The position numbers were made by a program, and so were the translations under genes. Source: Diphasiastrum complanatum (Eukaryota > Streptophyta > Lycopodiopsida > Lycopodiales > Lycopodiaceae). Taken from it: DNA of 64,000 nt. Positions 11,001 to 26,000 of the stretch are shown here, one piece after another. The notes beneath the pieces are model-generated. The model was given only the letters and a program-made list of their open reading frames with translations. It did no database searches and had not been told where the DNA came from. The stretch is taken from assembly GCA_029204225.1 (NCBI GenBank), contig CM055098.1, positions 16,419,775 through 16,483,774 of the forward strand. Reading direction: 5' to 3'. The number at the start of each line of letters is the position of its first letter. The stretch's first letter is position 1.

Positions 11001-14000
11001 TGGACTTTCAAATTCAAAACTTCTAGATACTCAAATCCAGATTTATGTCTCAACCTTCAATAACCTACTGTAGGCCAGATCTCAAACTTGCAACTACTGC
11101 TCTAACAATCGGAGAAGATGAGTGGCGTAAAACTGGCTCTATAATACCTCTTCATTTGATCTATAAAAGGATTGGTAGTGGCAACTAGATCCTGCAGAAA
11201 ATCAAAACTTGGGCACCAAAACATGAATTGCTGATATTTGAAATTATTTACCTTCTGGTCTTTGAATAGCAAATAATTGCACATCCCCCGCAGTCAAGTT
11301 GGTTCTCTGAATCCAAGTATGTTGTAAGAGTATGAAAAAGATCTGGTTAGTCAAACCTCTTATGAAATGAGGATCGCTTCCTTTTTGATCTGAAAGCTAC
11401 AAACTGAATCAAATCAGATGTCTCGCCTACTGCAGGTGAAGATCGAACACCTGAAATCAGTAGAGCCCACTTTCTCTTTGCCAAACAGAGCGGTATGTGC
11501 GTTATGACCGTTTCAGAAGACGCAAAAGTCTGACTGAACCAGAAGAGAATTAACTTTCTAGATCAAAGGGATAGAAGTCCATGATCTCCAGAAGTATGGT
11601 TCTGAAGCTAAGTTTCAGCTTAGCTAATCTGAGCTATGCTAATGTAGGACCTAAATTTTGATCAGCAACATTGATAATGAATTCACAAAACTACATGTAG
11701 TCATTATTCGTATTTATGGTGTCAGGAGGTAAGGACCCAGGTAACTTTTTTTTGGGTCTCAACTAACTTCAATTAAGATAATGCCCTCATGAACATAAAT
11801 AGTAAGTGCTCACAGCTGACCCACGGTTCTACATAGTAAAAGCTGTCCATAACATCAATATCTTCATACGAGGGAAAATGGAGCCACGTATAGGTGAGCT
11901 TCATCGCGCAAAAGAGAAATACCAGTCCTGTTTTCTTGAACTGCATCAATCTCTGCAGCATAAAAATCATGTTTGCCTTAGAGTGCCTACTATCTTAACA
12001 TATGATTCTTGAGCACAAATGGCTCTTTGTATGCACTCGAAAGTTGGCTTAATTTATCTTCCCAAAGTAATTCGTGGGGATTCGAGAATTCACTACTTTA
12101 TATCTTAACTTCCTTCAGAAGTTGGGTGCATTAAAGTTTTCTTGGTACACTTGCAGACACAAATCATTATTTGATTCTTTCTCATTTCTAAGCTGTTGTT
12201 ATCAAGTTAGAAATTGCAGAAGCTACTATGTTGAGATTGTAAGTGCATTCTAGAGCTGGCAACTGGCCACTCTTTCAAAAATTTCTCTTATCCTTGTGGA
12301 CTTTTTAGATGCTGTCATGATTTACTTTGTGTTTGCAGATGCTGACGCTGGCTTTGTTCCAACTACTTCAAAAGTACGTAGAGTAAGCTAAAAAGTTACT
12401 TTCTGAAGTTTTAAACAATATATGGCTTGTGTCTATTTTCTCTTATGAATGAGAAAGCAAGCATGCCTTTGACCTACCAAATGATCACTGAGCAAAGAAT
12501 GGTCCAAGTAACCTGTTTTGAAAGTGTACATTTCAGATGGACCTAGAACCAAAACATCCATTCACGTTGGCACTTAAGAGCTTGGGGAGCTTTGCAGATA
12601 CATCCTGTGTTACAGACAAGAGTAAGTCTTATGTATTCACGGAACATACCTCCATCATACTATCAACAAGTACTTCAAAAAAAAACTTTTTACATAAATG
12701 TATCTATGCCAAGCTTAGCTGGAAAAGTCTCAAATTGATCTTTACTTAGAGCTTTTGTAAATACATCATCAAGTTGTAACATGGTAGAGCAATGCGTAAT
12801 ACTACCGTCAACATAACCTTGCAATCTAGGTAAAGTGTCCTACCTTCTATAAACCAAGCCAAGGTTGGGTGTGCCCTTCACGTATCCCAAGATCCTTTTC
12901 GCTACTTTCCAATGATCCAATACATGAATTGACTAATCCAGCTCACAACATAGCAAATATCAGGACGAGTAGTCATGAGATAAATCAAACTTCCAACTAG
13001 TTGACGAAATAATGTAGCGTCAACTTGACCATTGTCATCAATACGAGACAGTTCTAAGTCACCATTCAAGAATGCAGATTTCACATCCATTTGGTGGATC
13101 TTCCACCCAAAATGAGATGCTAAGGCAAGAATCAGGTGTAGCGTAGTCCACTTAGCCACTGGAGCAAATGTTTCCTCGTAGTCGATTCCCTTGCTTTGCT
13201 CACAGCCCTTTACCACCAAGCGTGCCTTATGATTTGAGATCGTGCCATCCGCATGAAACTTTGTTCTATATACCCATTTGTTGTCAATGCGTTTCTTTCC
13301 ATTTGGTAGATCAAGCAACTCCCACGTATCATGCCTGTGGATTGATTCCATCTCCTCTTCCATTGCCCTTTGCCACTCTTTGAGATCCTTTGCCTCATCA
13401 AAGGTCGATGGCTCTCGACACTCCAAAATGTCGCTCATTAGGGCATAGTTCACATGATAACGATCATGAGGTTTCCTTTCCCGCATTGGTTTTCTCACTT
13501 CTTCCTGTGAACTAGATTCAGGTTGATTTACCTTCGCATAATTCATGATCTTTTCGTACCATTTGGGTACCTTAGATTCAGGTGAAACGCTTCTTGGTGA
13601 GTATGTGTCCCAAGGAGTATCCAAGAATCGTCTCTTGCTTCCAGCAGGTTTTTCTTTTGTTGCACCTGTTAGCAAATACCTTCCCCTAGGCTGATGAATT
13701 GGTGGCGTTTTCTCATGCTCGCCTTCTCGAGCCTCATCTTCATGCGCATCAACCTGTGGAGCTTCTTCTTCATCTTCTTCTTCCAAGATTGTGAGAAGTC
13801 TCTTGATGCTGTCATCACCTGCATGGTCTTTGTCCTCAAACCTATGCAACTCATCAAAGATGACGTCTTTACTAATGTGAATTTTGTTCATCACAGGATC
13901 AAAACACCTATATGCCCCTTGGTCCTCTCATCACAGTCGACAAAGATGCACTTGATCGCTTTGGCATCAAGCTTGCTTCGCTCCTCCTTTGGCACATGTA

Positions 14001-17000
14001 CATAGGCTTTGCACCCAAAGACTCGAAATTTGTCGATTTTAGGATTCATTTTCGTAAGTGCTTCCTCGGGAATTACATTTGGAATCGCAACTATGGGACT
14101 CCTATTTTGCAAGAACGTTGCCGCATTGCACGCCTCCAACCAAAAGGAAATTGATAAGCCCGTCTGCTTCATCATGGAGCCTGTACTCTCTATAATGGTT
14201 CTATTCTTCCTTTCTACTACACCATTACTATGCGGCGTCTGTGATTGAGTGAATTGTCCTTTGATGCCGTGTTCCTTGCAGAAATCCTCAAAAATCATCT
14301 GATTTGTATTCGCCCCTTCTATCTGACCTAAGTACTTTGATTCGTGCATCTAGTTGATTCTCCACTAAAGCCTTGAATTCCTTGAAGTGAGCAAAAGCGT
14401 CAGATTTTTTTTTCAAGAAATATATCCATGTCCTCATGGAGTAATCATCTATCACAGTCATAAAATAATAGGCTCCCCCCATTGACATGGTCTTCATTGG
14501 ACTGCACAAGTCACTATGAATGAGTTCAGGTGGTTTCTTGGCTCTTGCAGCTCCACCTTTCTTGAACGTCTCCGTGTGATGCTTCCCCATTACACATCCT
14601 TCACATATGGAGTGGTGATCATCTTGCTACGTTGGTAATCCAATCACCATTCTCAACTTCGTCATCAATCTCAGGCTCCCATAGTTCAAGTGGCCTAGTC
14701 TTCTATGCCACAATTTAGATTGTGATGCTGTCGAGGTGGCTAAACCATATTCTCCTGGTTTTGCAGCGTCCAACTTGTAAAGGCCGCAGTTACTATCTCG
14801 ATACCCTTTTGCCACCACTTTGTAATTGTGATCCATATCCTTCATTAGACACCCATCTTTGACAAATTCAACTTTCAAATGTTGATTTGCCATCACACCA
14901 ACAGAAAGCAAACTCTTTTTGAGTCCAGGAACATAATGCACATTGGGAATATTCTTGATCTTACCATTGGAAAATTGCACAGGTACATTGTCGACGCCCT
15001 GAATTTGGCATTGCTCCCCATTGGCCTGTGTGACCTTGTCCCCATCATGGATTGGCTAGAAGTTCTTGAACCAATCGCGTTTCCCGGTCATATGCCTCGT
15101 GGCGCCTGAATCAATGAACCATCTAGCACCATCATCAACCTGGGATGCCAAAGCCGAGGAGAAGACACTAGCTTCATCTTCTTCCCCTTCATCTTCGGCG
15201 ATATTGCCTTCTTGTTTCACTCTTCTCGCCTTTATGTCAGCTTTCTTCTTATAGCATTCGCGTGCCTAATGACCAGGTTTGTGGGAATAGTAACATCTGC
15301 TCTTCTTCTTCTTTTTTTGCTTCGATGACGACTCTCCCTCATCCTCATCATCCTTGCCCTTCTTTGGAATCATCTTCCAACCTTTTTGCTTGTTCTTGGC
15401 TAACAATGTCTGATCATTATGTGGAGTTTGTTTTGATTTTACTACTTCTCGACGTTGCTCCTCCTGCAACATGATCCCGTGTAAGTCTTCGAAGGTAGGC
15501 AATCTCTCCCTTCAGGCATTGCTGTTCACAAACATCTGTCAGCCCTTCGATACACCACTCATAGTAGTATGCACCAATTTGACATCCCTAATTGGTTCAC
15601 CAATCACCACGAGTTGGTCTCTCAGCTCTTTGATCCCGGTGAAGAAGGATCCCACCGATTCACCTTCTTCCATCTTGATAGTGTTCAACTTTGACTTAAA
15701 GAACATGGCTCGAGATGGATTACATGTTTGAAATTGTGCTCTAAGAGCTTCCCAAGCTCCCCTGGCTGTCGTGGCATCACTAATATGGGTGATTACATGA
15801 TCTCTCACTGAGAGATTGATCAATGACAATGCTCTCTGCGCCTTCCTGTCAAAGGCCCTCATATCTCTTGGAGTGGTATTTGGCTTTAGCTCAATGTCCG
15901 CAACGATATCAGTTACAAGCTAAGATTCACTAGCTATGCTAGAAAGCAGGACTTAAGCTAGAAAGCAAGAAGAGAGAATGCTTAAGGAGGCTAAAGAGGA
16001 GCAATCATCATCAATTGAATAAAGGAATACAATGCTGCCCTACATATACCCTCTCCCTGAATCAAATAGAGGATTCAAAAAGGGAGGGAAAAAGGATTTG
16101 GAGGGAAAATAGTGCGCCCTCCCAATAGGAGGACCCCCACTCCAAATCAACGTGACCAAGTCCTAAAAATATGACCAAATAGGGCCCAAAGCCTGTATAT
16201 GAATAAAAAAGGGGCCTTCGGCCTGCTTATGCATGAATAAAAGAATGGACGCAGCGAATGTAATGAGCCAAGTCCAAAACTCTCCCCTGCAGCCCTCCAC
16301 CAGCTAACAAGCATATTGACTATCTAGAACAATAAGGTAATCATGCTAGATATTGAAAAATCACGAACTAATGGAAATACTGATGGAGAAGACATAAGTC
16401 GTCACAACAGATACCCCAAAAGTATCATAATTGTGTAAATCAAGTACTAAGCAAATACTACAAGCAAAAGAGTAACATGAAAGATATCACAGGCTTGTGT
16501 AGAATCAGGCAACTGTAACCGGTACGTAACAGGGCTGAGGCGATCCAAGATACAGTAAGGCCCATAATAGCGTGGTGCAAGCTTCTCAGTAGAAGCATGA
16601 CCCTGCACAAAGTGATGACGTGCAAAGCGTAATCGGAGGTAAACCATATTACCAACCTGAAACTCAACATGACGGCGATGACGATCAACAGAAGTCTGAT
16701 AGCGCTGCTGAACCTGTTGTAATTGAGTAGTAGCCCTAGCAATAAGCTTGCGAGCACCGGATAAAAAAGAAGCAATGGTAACTGGTGTATCATCAGGAGG
16801 AAGAGGCACCCCTGGCAAAAGTGGAGCATACCCATGAGCCAATAAGAAAGGTGAAACTCCAGTGCTGGTACTAACAGAGCTATTATAGCTATACTCTGCC
16901 AAACATAAATGCTGATCCCAATCCTTCTCGGAAGGAGAAACAAAATGTCGAAGGTAATCCTCAAAAATCCGATTAAGGACCTCAGTCTGCCCATCAGCAG

Positions 17001-20000
17001 TAGAATGATATGCAGTGCCCATTAGAAGCTATACATCCAAAATACTCATAAGCTCTGTCTAGAATGTAGATGTAAACTTACTATCCCGATCAGATAGTAT
17101 AGTACGTGGCATACCATGCAGGCGAAAAATCTCTGATAGAAAAAGACGTGCACACTGCTCAGCTGTAATAGTACTGCGGACCGGTATAAAGTGTGCCTGT
17201 TTCGAGAACCGATCCACCACCACCATACAAGAGTCATGACCACGGCGGGTATGAGGAAGACCAAGGATAAAGTCCATAGAAATATCCGTCCACTGGCGAT
17301 GAGGAATGGGCCAACTCTGGAGCAAACCAGCGGACTTAGCATGGGAATATTTATTACGGGCACAAAAAGGACTATCACGAATAAGATGGGCTAGCTCAGA
17401 CTTCATAGATGGCCAATAGAAATGGTCCTTAAGACGTGCATAAGACTTCTGAAAACCAAAATGGCCACCAATAGGGGAAGCATGAGCATTAGACAACAAC
17501 TGAGGACGAATGGAAAGAGAACTGGGAATACATAAAGTACCATAGTGGTATAAACGATCATCATCAACAGTATGAACCTGGAACTTCCGAGAGGACGAAA
17601 GGGGACGAGTATGGTAAACATCAGAAAAGTCAGAACAAGACAAATATGCGGCCGGTAAATAATCAAACCAAGAAGGAACTGAATCAACAATACTATGTAA
17701 CAATGCAGGAAGACGAGATAAAGCACCAGCTGCCGTGTCTGCCTTGCCTGGACGATACAAAATATCAAAACGAAAAGACTGTAAAAATTATAACCAACGA
17801 TATTGATGATCACTAAGATCACGTTGAGAAAAAAGATAACGGAGAGACCGAAGATCAGTAATAATATCAAAGGGAACATGATACAAATAATGGCGCCATT
17901 TCTTAAGAGCATGGATGACAACAAGTAGCTGTTTTTCATGTACAAAGTAACGTTGCTCATAAGAGCGCAAACGATGAGACTCATAAGCAATGACACACTC
18001 GGACTGACGTAAAAGAGCGCCTAAGCCAATAGCACTAGCATCAGTGTCAACAATAAAATGCTGATGAAAACTGGGGGAGAAACAATGGCATAACATAAAG
18101 CCTCAAAAGCAGTTTGACACTCAGAAGTCCAAACGAAGGTATGAGACTTGTTTAGTAACGAATAAAGCGGAGCAGCCACAAATGCAAAATACTTAACAGG
18201 ACGACGAAGATGGGTTGCCATACCTAAAAACATACGAACAGAATGAACATCGGTTGGGACAGGCCGATTCTCAATAGCCTGAACTTTCCAAGGATCAAGA
18301 CGAATACGTCCACCACAAATAAGAAAACCCAATAATTCGATTTCAGCCACGACAAAAGAACATTTGGACAATTTGGCGAACAATTGATGCTTAATAAGTA
18401 ATTCAAACACAGATTATAGATGTTTTACATGATCAGACAAAGAAGTACTAAAAACAAGAATGTCATCAAAATAAACTAAGACACAAACATTAAAAGCGGA
18501 CGTAAAATATTATTCATAGCATTCTAAAATGTCGGTGGACCATTCTGAACACGAAATTCATACAAACCCAAATGAGTACCAAATACAGTCTTATGCTCAT
18601 CAGAAGGACACATCATAATTTGGTAGTATCCAGAATGTAGGTCAATTTTGGAAAAGATGGAAGAAGTGCCAAGCTGATAAAAAACGTGATCCATGTGAGG
18701 TATAGGACACTGATTACGGATAGTCAGCTTGTTTAAGGCACGATAGTCAATGCAGAAGCGTTTGGTTCCATCTTTTTTGGCAACAAGGAGGACAGGAGCA
18801 CCAAAAGGACTATGGCTAAGAACAATGAGGCCCTGACGTAAAAGGGAAGCAATTTGGAGCTGAAGCTCATCACGTTCATTTTTAGACATACGATATGGAG
18901 CACGAGAAGGTGGGGTAGCACCAAGAAGATCAATATGGTAGGTGACATCTCGTAATGGTGCCAGAGACGTAGGTTCTGAAAAGACCACAAAATACCGATG
19001 CAATAAGTCAGAATTCACCTGAGGAAGAGTACCCATGGATGGAGCAGGAGAGCAGCAACTGATATACTCTGAATGATAAAAAGAGCTGCGCCCTGAGCCT
19101 TTGGCAGACTACGCATAAATTGCTTCCTGGTAACCAACTAATAGTCACCTTGAGAATCAATACCAGAAAGTAAATGATGCCGACCAGCATGTGTAAAAGA
19201 CAATGTCTGCTGAGAAAGATCCACAACAACAGTTCCAAGTGATGAAAACCAATCTGCACCAAGAATAATGTCATAGCACTCCAGAGGAATAATATAGAAA
19301 TCTGCCTGTCCAAAGAAGTCACCAATGCTATAGTCCAAGCCCTGAAACATCTGAGAGCTGATAAAAGTATGTGAGCACTGAGCTAGCAACCTCGACACTG
19401 AGAGACTGTGTAGCAGAAATAGGTGTAGCACTAATCCTGGTGGAAATGTAACTGCTAATAAATGAGTGTGTACTGCCCGTATCCACCAAAGCAATATACT
19501 CTCGCCCCAAAATGCTAACACGTAACCGAATAGAACGAGGACGAGGACGCCTAACTTAAGAAGCATAAGCAAGCTGCGCATGGCAAGCGGCAGAAGCAGG
19601 ACCATTAGGAAGCGGGTCAGGCGGCTCATCAACAGAATGTGGGTCAGGAGTATCAAGAATCTGGATATAAACATCAGAATCATCAGGAGTAAGAGCCTCA
19701 TGGTAAAAATCAGCGGTAGGAGGACCAGGAGATTGTCGGCAATCAGGGGCGAGATGATCTGGACTCTTACAGCGATAACAGAGGCGCTTCTGCTGAATCT
19801 TAGCGAACTCTGCGGCTGAATAACGGCGAACAAAGACAGGGCGATGTGTAGAAGGGCGAGGAGGAATGGTAGTAGAAGAAGCTAAAGTAGGAGAAGCAGT
19901 GGAAAGAGGGCGAGAAAAACGAGAAGAAGTGGACAACTCAGGATACTTATGTTGCAGGGTAGTAGCCAAGGAGATAGCATCTGAGAGAGTAGGAGGCTGA

Positions 20001-23000
20001 AAAGTGGAAACATCATATTGTAAGGAGCCTTAAGACCAGCAATAAAACGTGAAATAAGCTTTGTAGGATGAAGATCAGTAAAAAGGTAGGAAAGCTTAGT
20101 AAACTGATCAATATAAGCAGTCAAACTACTAGTATGGCGAAGGCTACGACATAGATCACGTTGGCGAACCAACCACAATCATAGCCATACCAAGATCAGG
20201 ACAAAAAGTAGGCCATATATGTAATCCCTAACGAGGAGGCTCAGAGTGATAGACACGCCACCAAGTCTGAGCTTGAAAATCTAAATGTAATGCAGCCAAC
20301 TGCACTTTTTGGGTTTCAGTCTTGGGATACATAAGAAAATAGGTCTCTAACTTAGAGAACCAATTTTTCAAGATATTCCCATCAGATGAACCAGAATAAG
20401 CAGTAAGTTGGATGCGATCACGAAAATCACGAGCAAAATGAGGCTCAAGATTACCTAAAAAAGTAGGAGAAGGAAATCCTGGTGGTGGTACTGAAGACCC
20501 GAAAGGAGACCCATAAGGACTAGCACTATATGAAGGGAGACCAAACGTACTACCAAAAGCACCTCCTGAAGATGGAGATGGAGCAGGAACAGGCTTACTC
20601 GAAATAGAAAATAAAGGTGCTTTACCAGGACGATGAAGAATGTTTGGGGGGGTGGTATTCCCTCGTGGTAGGATAGTCTCAAGGCTAGAAAGAACACGAT
20701 GAATACGACTCTCAAGATGATCCATGCGGGAATCAATATGTTTAAAACAATCATCTAAAGAGCTCTGCGGAGGGTCTTCTGATGAAGAAGTCGCCATAGG
20801 GACTAAAGAAGAGACAAAAACTTGAGGGAGAGGACGTTTGTCATCACCCCAACTTAGTCTAACTTCCGAAATCACCAAAAATGGCACATAAACAGTCAAT
20901 CAAGATGGATAATAATCAGAAAATAAGGGGTTGAGAAAGTAGGTTAATGGACAATAGATGTGCAAGGCCAATAAGTACAAGGGTTCTAACAAAATGGAAA
21001 AAAAGAAAGAAAGAGGAGGGTGTGAGGCAACAAACATGAACAAAAATAGGGGGCTGGAAAAGAGCAGTATGTGAGCAGAAAGACAACAAGTATGTGCAAA
21101 AACGAAGTGCAAAAGGGCGCAAGCAATACTTGGGTGGGTGCTGATTTGTCGTCCACTCAGTAGTGCCAACAAAAAGAGGTAACAACTGAAGATAATAGGG
21201 CACTGGGCAGCAACTACCAAGATCCACAATATGTTGAAGAATAGGCTGATAAAGGTGTTGAAGTAAGGCGCCGAACAACCTCCAATCAATAGCCGAAACG
21301 GACAGCAAGTTGGTGAAGAGAACCGCTGAAAATGAGATGGTTGTAGGGCGTTGGACAGCCTCCAATCAATATAAAAAATGGACATCAAATCGGTGACGAA
21401 GAGTGTCGAAAATGATGAGGTAGTAGGGCGCTGGACAACAGCTACCAAACCTGCAGAAACAATGAAAAGCTGCCAAAAAAATCGACGAAAGTGATGGGTT
21501 AGCAGGGCGCTGGACATCCTCTATCAAAGCTGCAGAAAATGATGAAGAAATCGTTGAAAGTGATGGGTAGTAGGGCGCTGGACAGCCACCACCAATCTGC
21601 CAAAAATGACGGAGAAAATCGATGAAAGTGATGGGTGGTAGGGCGCTGGACAGCCTCCGCCATTCTGCAGGAAGTGCTCTGATACCAAGTTACAAGCTAA
21701 GATTCACTAGCTATGCCAAAAAGCAGGACTTAAGCTAGAAAGCAGGAAGAGAGAATGCTTAAGGAGGCTAAAGAGGAGCAATCATCATCAACCGAAGAAA
21801 GGAATACAATGCTGCCCTACATATACCCTCTCCCTGAATCATATAGAGGATTCAAAAAAGGGAGGGAAAAAGGATTTGGAGGGTAAATAGTGTGCCCTCC
21901 CAATAGGAGGACCCCCACTCCAAATCAACGTGACCAAGTCTCAAAAATATGACCAAATAGGGCCCAAGGCCAGTATATGAATAAAAAAGGGGCCTTAGGC
22001 CTGCTTATGCATGAATAAAAGAATGGACGCGGCGTATGTAATGAGCCAAGTCCATAACCATATCCCATAGCTCCTTCTTCATCAATATACTTTTCGTTTA
22101 GATGTTGTAGTTGGAAGTCCCATCGAGTTTGCTTGTGTCACCCAAAATTGCCTCATTGATATTGGCCATCTCTAGGTTGCATGAAACTGCACCTGTAGGC
22201 TATAAAAAGTATGCCGAGGCCAATTGTGATGTCAAAAGTGAAAAATTTTGACTTGCAATTTTTGGCTTACCAGGCCACCCATTGCTTTGCCGCCAAATTG
22301 AAAGCCAAATCGTTTTCGGCTTCCAAAATGCTTCTTGCCACGAACTCCCAACTTTGTGCCCTATAGAGTGAAATGACCATTGATGTGCTCCGAACACTTT
22401 CTCCACGACAATCACTCTCTTTTGTCGCACCGTAGATGCAGGTATAGTTAGGGTGCCCTCCGTCAGTGAATTTGGACCCAACTCTCACTTCTGGTTGAAA
22501 TTTTTTAATAAAGTGAAGGCCTATTTTGCACTTCATTGGGCTTCTGGTTCTTTCTCCATTGCGGGTTTTGGTCCATTGATGTATCTTACACCTCATCCAA
22601 CGATCCTGGTCGTGTTTGTGAGTCAAATAAGACTCCCTCCATACAATACGCACCTATGGCCGCCAGGGGTCCACTCACGCTAGCCGTGCGCTATCCCTCG
22701 TTGCCTGTTTGTTCCCTTGCAACTCAGCTATGGAGGCCACTTTCTTTGCAATCCGCGGCAGAGTATGGCCGTTGACAAGTCAGATATCTGTGATGGGGCG
22801 CCCTTGCACGTTGCTTTACAACAACAAATAGAATTACAAATGGCGAGAAATCAGCCGTTTTACAGCCCGAAACCCTCGTTTGGAGTTTTTCCTTCACTCT
22901 TCAAGCAGCAATGAGGTTTTTCTAAGGCTTGCTCTGACAGATTCTACACCACTTTGGTCGTCCTTCAGTAAGTAGGATACTACAACTTACATACTGAGAA

Positions 23001-26000
23001 TTGGTGATTTATCAAGTGCTCAATGTCCACCAGCACAAACTTGAGAGCTACTTTCCACCAAGAAGCACAAACTTTTAATAATCCAGGTTTCAATCCAATA
23101 GGGATTCTTTGTTACTCGTGTGATAGGAAGATTCTTCCTCCACTCTCAAGCTGTCCACAAACTGACTTTGATTCGTTATGGATTTGTCTTTAGTTTGCCC
23201 TTTGTCCTTGTCCGGTGATTACAGCCACCACGGCTCTGATACCAAGTTGACAATTCGATACAAACCGATTGATTCAATCACCACAGCACACCATCAAGTG
23301 CTTGAAGACAAGACACAACAGAATTGCTCTCCAACAAATGTATACTCATGCTAACTCACAAGTACAAAGAGAAACTACTGACGTGCTCAACATGGGCTCG
23401 TAAAAGAATCGGTCCAATAATTCTAGAGCTAGGCAAAACGTGTCACCTTCAAACTTAGAAGGTAGCCGTAAAACAATTTACACGTTGATTATTGCTAATT
23501 TAACTGCAAGGTGACACACAAACTTTAATGCAGATAAGAATAGGCTGAACACAAAATGACGGCTAATAATTAGGAAATTTACTTTGCATCTTTCAATAAA
23601 TGTCATGTCTTTCTCCTGCTATATTTATACCAAGATCTTGAAAAGAAAGGTTCCTCCATATGTGATTTGATCTTCCGACACGTAGGAGTTTGTGTATCGT
23701 GCTTGAGCTGTAACTTCCCACCTAGATTTGATTCTCTGTGATCCCATTGATGGAGAACACCAGGAAGCATATTTGGTTTGAATGCAAGTGGAAGAACTTG
23801 GCTATCAAACTTATAGCCGAAATGTTTTCTTTGCAACTAGGAAGAAAACGTAATAAATTTCATGTGATGATGTTTACATATATCTAGTGTCCATCTTTTT
23901 TTTAGAACTTGATAACGAACCGGTTCTTGAAATTTACCTTTTCTGCATTTGCAGCGTTTAAGATAGAGATGCTGCAGAATGGCAATGTCCTCTCAGAATC
24001 ACTTCTTAGAAACCATTACATCAATTGGTTAAAAGAGATGCATGAAAGCTTTGATGAAGATGCAGTTCTGGACGAACCAGTAATGGTAGTGCTGAATAGC
24101 GAGGATGAACAGAAAAAACTGGGGATTTCTCAAAAAGGTAAACTTGCAAATGTTCTCTTTTTGATAACACTGTTAAGACTGTTTCAAAATGGTCTGTAAT
24201 GCTTCATCAGGCTTAATTTCACACACTTGATGACCCATTGTTTTAACCGATCATGCATACCTAGCACAGAGTTGATGAGCACATAGCAATTCCTAGAATC
24301 TTTAGTTTCCATTCTCAATTGGACTTTCTGCTGGCAAAATGGCAGGACGAACTTTTCATTGAATGTTATTGAATTCTCTTAAGTTTGCTCCTGGTCCCAT
24401 ACTCTAGTAGATCATAGTAGTAGCAGGTAGCTAGGAGTCATACTAGCCTTAAGGTTAGTTACAGACCAAAACTATATCGGGATCCTTTTACTGCATTTGG
24501 TTGAACCAGCCTATTTTCATGATAAATTGTGCCCACGATCCCCTCAGTGCAGTAACTTGCTCGTGAAGTTGCTGGGACCTGTGTTATCTTATTGCCTTCA
24601 TGAACATGAGATCAACAAAAGATGTAAAATGAGTAGCAAGACTGAGAAATGGTTGTAAACCTGAAAAGAATAGCGATTCTGTCATTCATGCCGTCTTTTA
24701 CAGTAAAAGTCTGGTTTGATGTGATCCTGCTTCTAATATTGTGCTCAAATGCTAATTTCTACCTGCGTCTGGATCCAATTTCAATAGGGTTGTTTTCAAT
24801 GGGGAAGTCCGATTTCACCAAGTGATACAGTCCCTTACTGCACCCCAAGACTAGGATGAACCGTTGCATGTATGTGCAGTGGGATGTGTGTTGGCCAGCC
24901 AAGCGGTAATAAAGAGTATGATTGCCCCAGGTACTGCATGAGTGAACTTAAGGCCAGTAGAAGGGAATCATTTAAAAAATAAGAGGGGGTTGGCCCTGGT
25001 AAGGGTCGAAGCAGTTAGAAACCTTTGATGTTGCTTCTTGTTATTATCAGATCATCGAGCATTATTTTACATAACCCAGGGTTACAGATAGGATAGCAAG
25101 ATAGCTGTTGTTACTCGAGGAATATGACATAGTGACAAGTCGATTCAAATCGAGTTAATTTTTGTTCTGACAGTTCGAATAATGCTATGGCTGGATGATT
25201 CAGAGAAAAGTTCAGAGGGCTTCGAAAAGTGATATGGAATTTGACTTACAGTTTAGAGTCACTCTGGGACATGAGCACTACGTTTCAAATCAACCAGCAT
25301 GATTAATCAGGGGAGAAAGGATAATGGAGCCACATGAGCTTCCAGATGAGGAGGAACAAATTTCCTGAGCTTATTTTATGATATCAGTACCTTGTTCTCA
25401 GTCTGTGAGAAAATATATTGACATGGAGTCTGCCTCAGCAATGCAAATCTTTTGCACAAAAAAAAAGTCTAGGCATTAAATAAGGCTTCACGCTGACTTG
25501 GTTTGACTTGGGCAAACAAGCAAATGCTTATGATATCTCAAATGCAAAAATAATGTTAGTGTCTTCTGTAATTTTGATTGACGGTAATATTTATAATGGC
25601 AACATGACTTACTTTTCCCTTATGTCCAGGTGAAATTCAGTTAATCTTCAAACACTGTGAATTCTTTTTGTGTTACAAGCAGTTTTGCAAGATATTGAGT
25701 TCACAAGATTTGAATCGGATCATAGAGATTTGAGAAGCTAGTTTGGCCTTGATTTCTGAGGGTATTATATACCATTTCCTTGAATGATGAAGGATTTGCA
25801 ATCTTCGGCACATCATCCTACTTTTTTCTTCAAGTAATACATTCTATTTATGTCTCAAAAACAGAGATCAATTAACAATGTAGTTTGGAAGCAATAGTGC
25901 ATAGGAGTCTAAAGAAAGAAGTCACTGTCTATTTTGGTCCTGGGGGCAGATTGATAAGCAGTTTAGACCTCTGTGATTCATAGGTAATAATTTTCGTAAG

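Larger units (their letters stand above)
15911..22059 (-). mobile_element. Near full-length Ty3/gypsy nested in copia gag
   Basis: Both LTRs are present (15911-16281 and 21688-22059), differing at about 19 positions by eye including one indel. The 5-bp duplication ATATC flanks it at 15906-15910 and 22060-22064. The primer-binding site is at 21674-21687 (complement of TGGTATCAGAGCA) and a polypurine tract (sense GGGGAGA) lies next to the left LTR at 16282-16287. Internal order, right to left: repeat-rich leader, gag, protease, RT, RNase H, integrase, the gypsy order. Stops and frameshifts disrupt every gene. It is younger than the copia it interrupts. Related LTRs occur at 7742-8184 and 51474-51835. 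Confidence 0.9.
12660..23876 (-). mobile_element. Ty1/copia element, truncated, interrupted by a gypsy
   Basis: Antisense copia filling intron 6. Right to left: 5' LTR about 23256-23876, primer-binding site 23242-23255 (complement of TGGTATCAGAGCC), about 1 kb of leader, the gag start at about 22065-22190, a nested gypsy with its ATATC target duplication at 15906-22064, then the rest of gag, protease, integrase and RT/RNase H to about 12660. No 3' LTR was found on the left, so that end is deleted. Domain order PR-IN-RT-RH is the copia order. Multiple stops, a frameshift near 13890 and an RT deletion make it inactive. The right LTR boundary is approximate. Confidence 0.8.

Noticed and set aside
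22267-22653. 128-codon antisense open frame in the copia leader
   Set aside because: No recognisable domain, overlapping frame of similar length, and located where a copia leader is expected.
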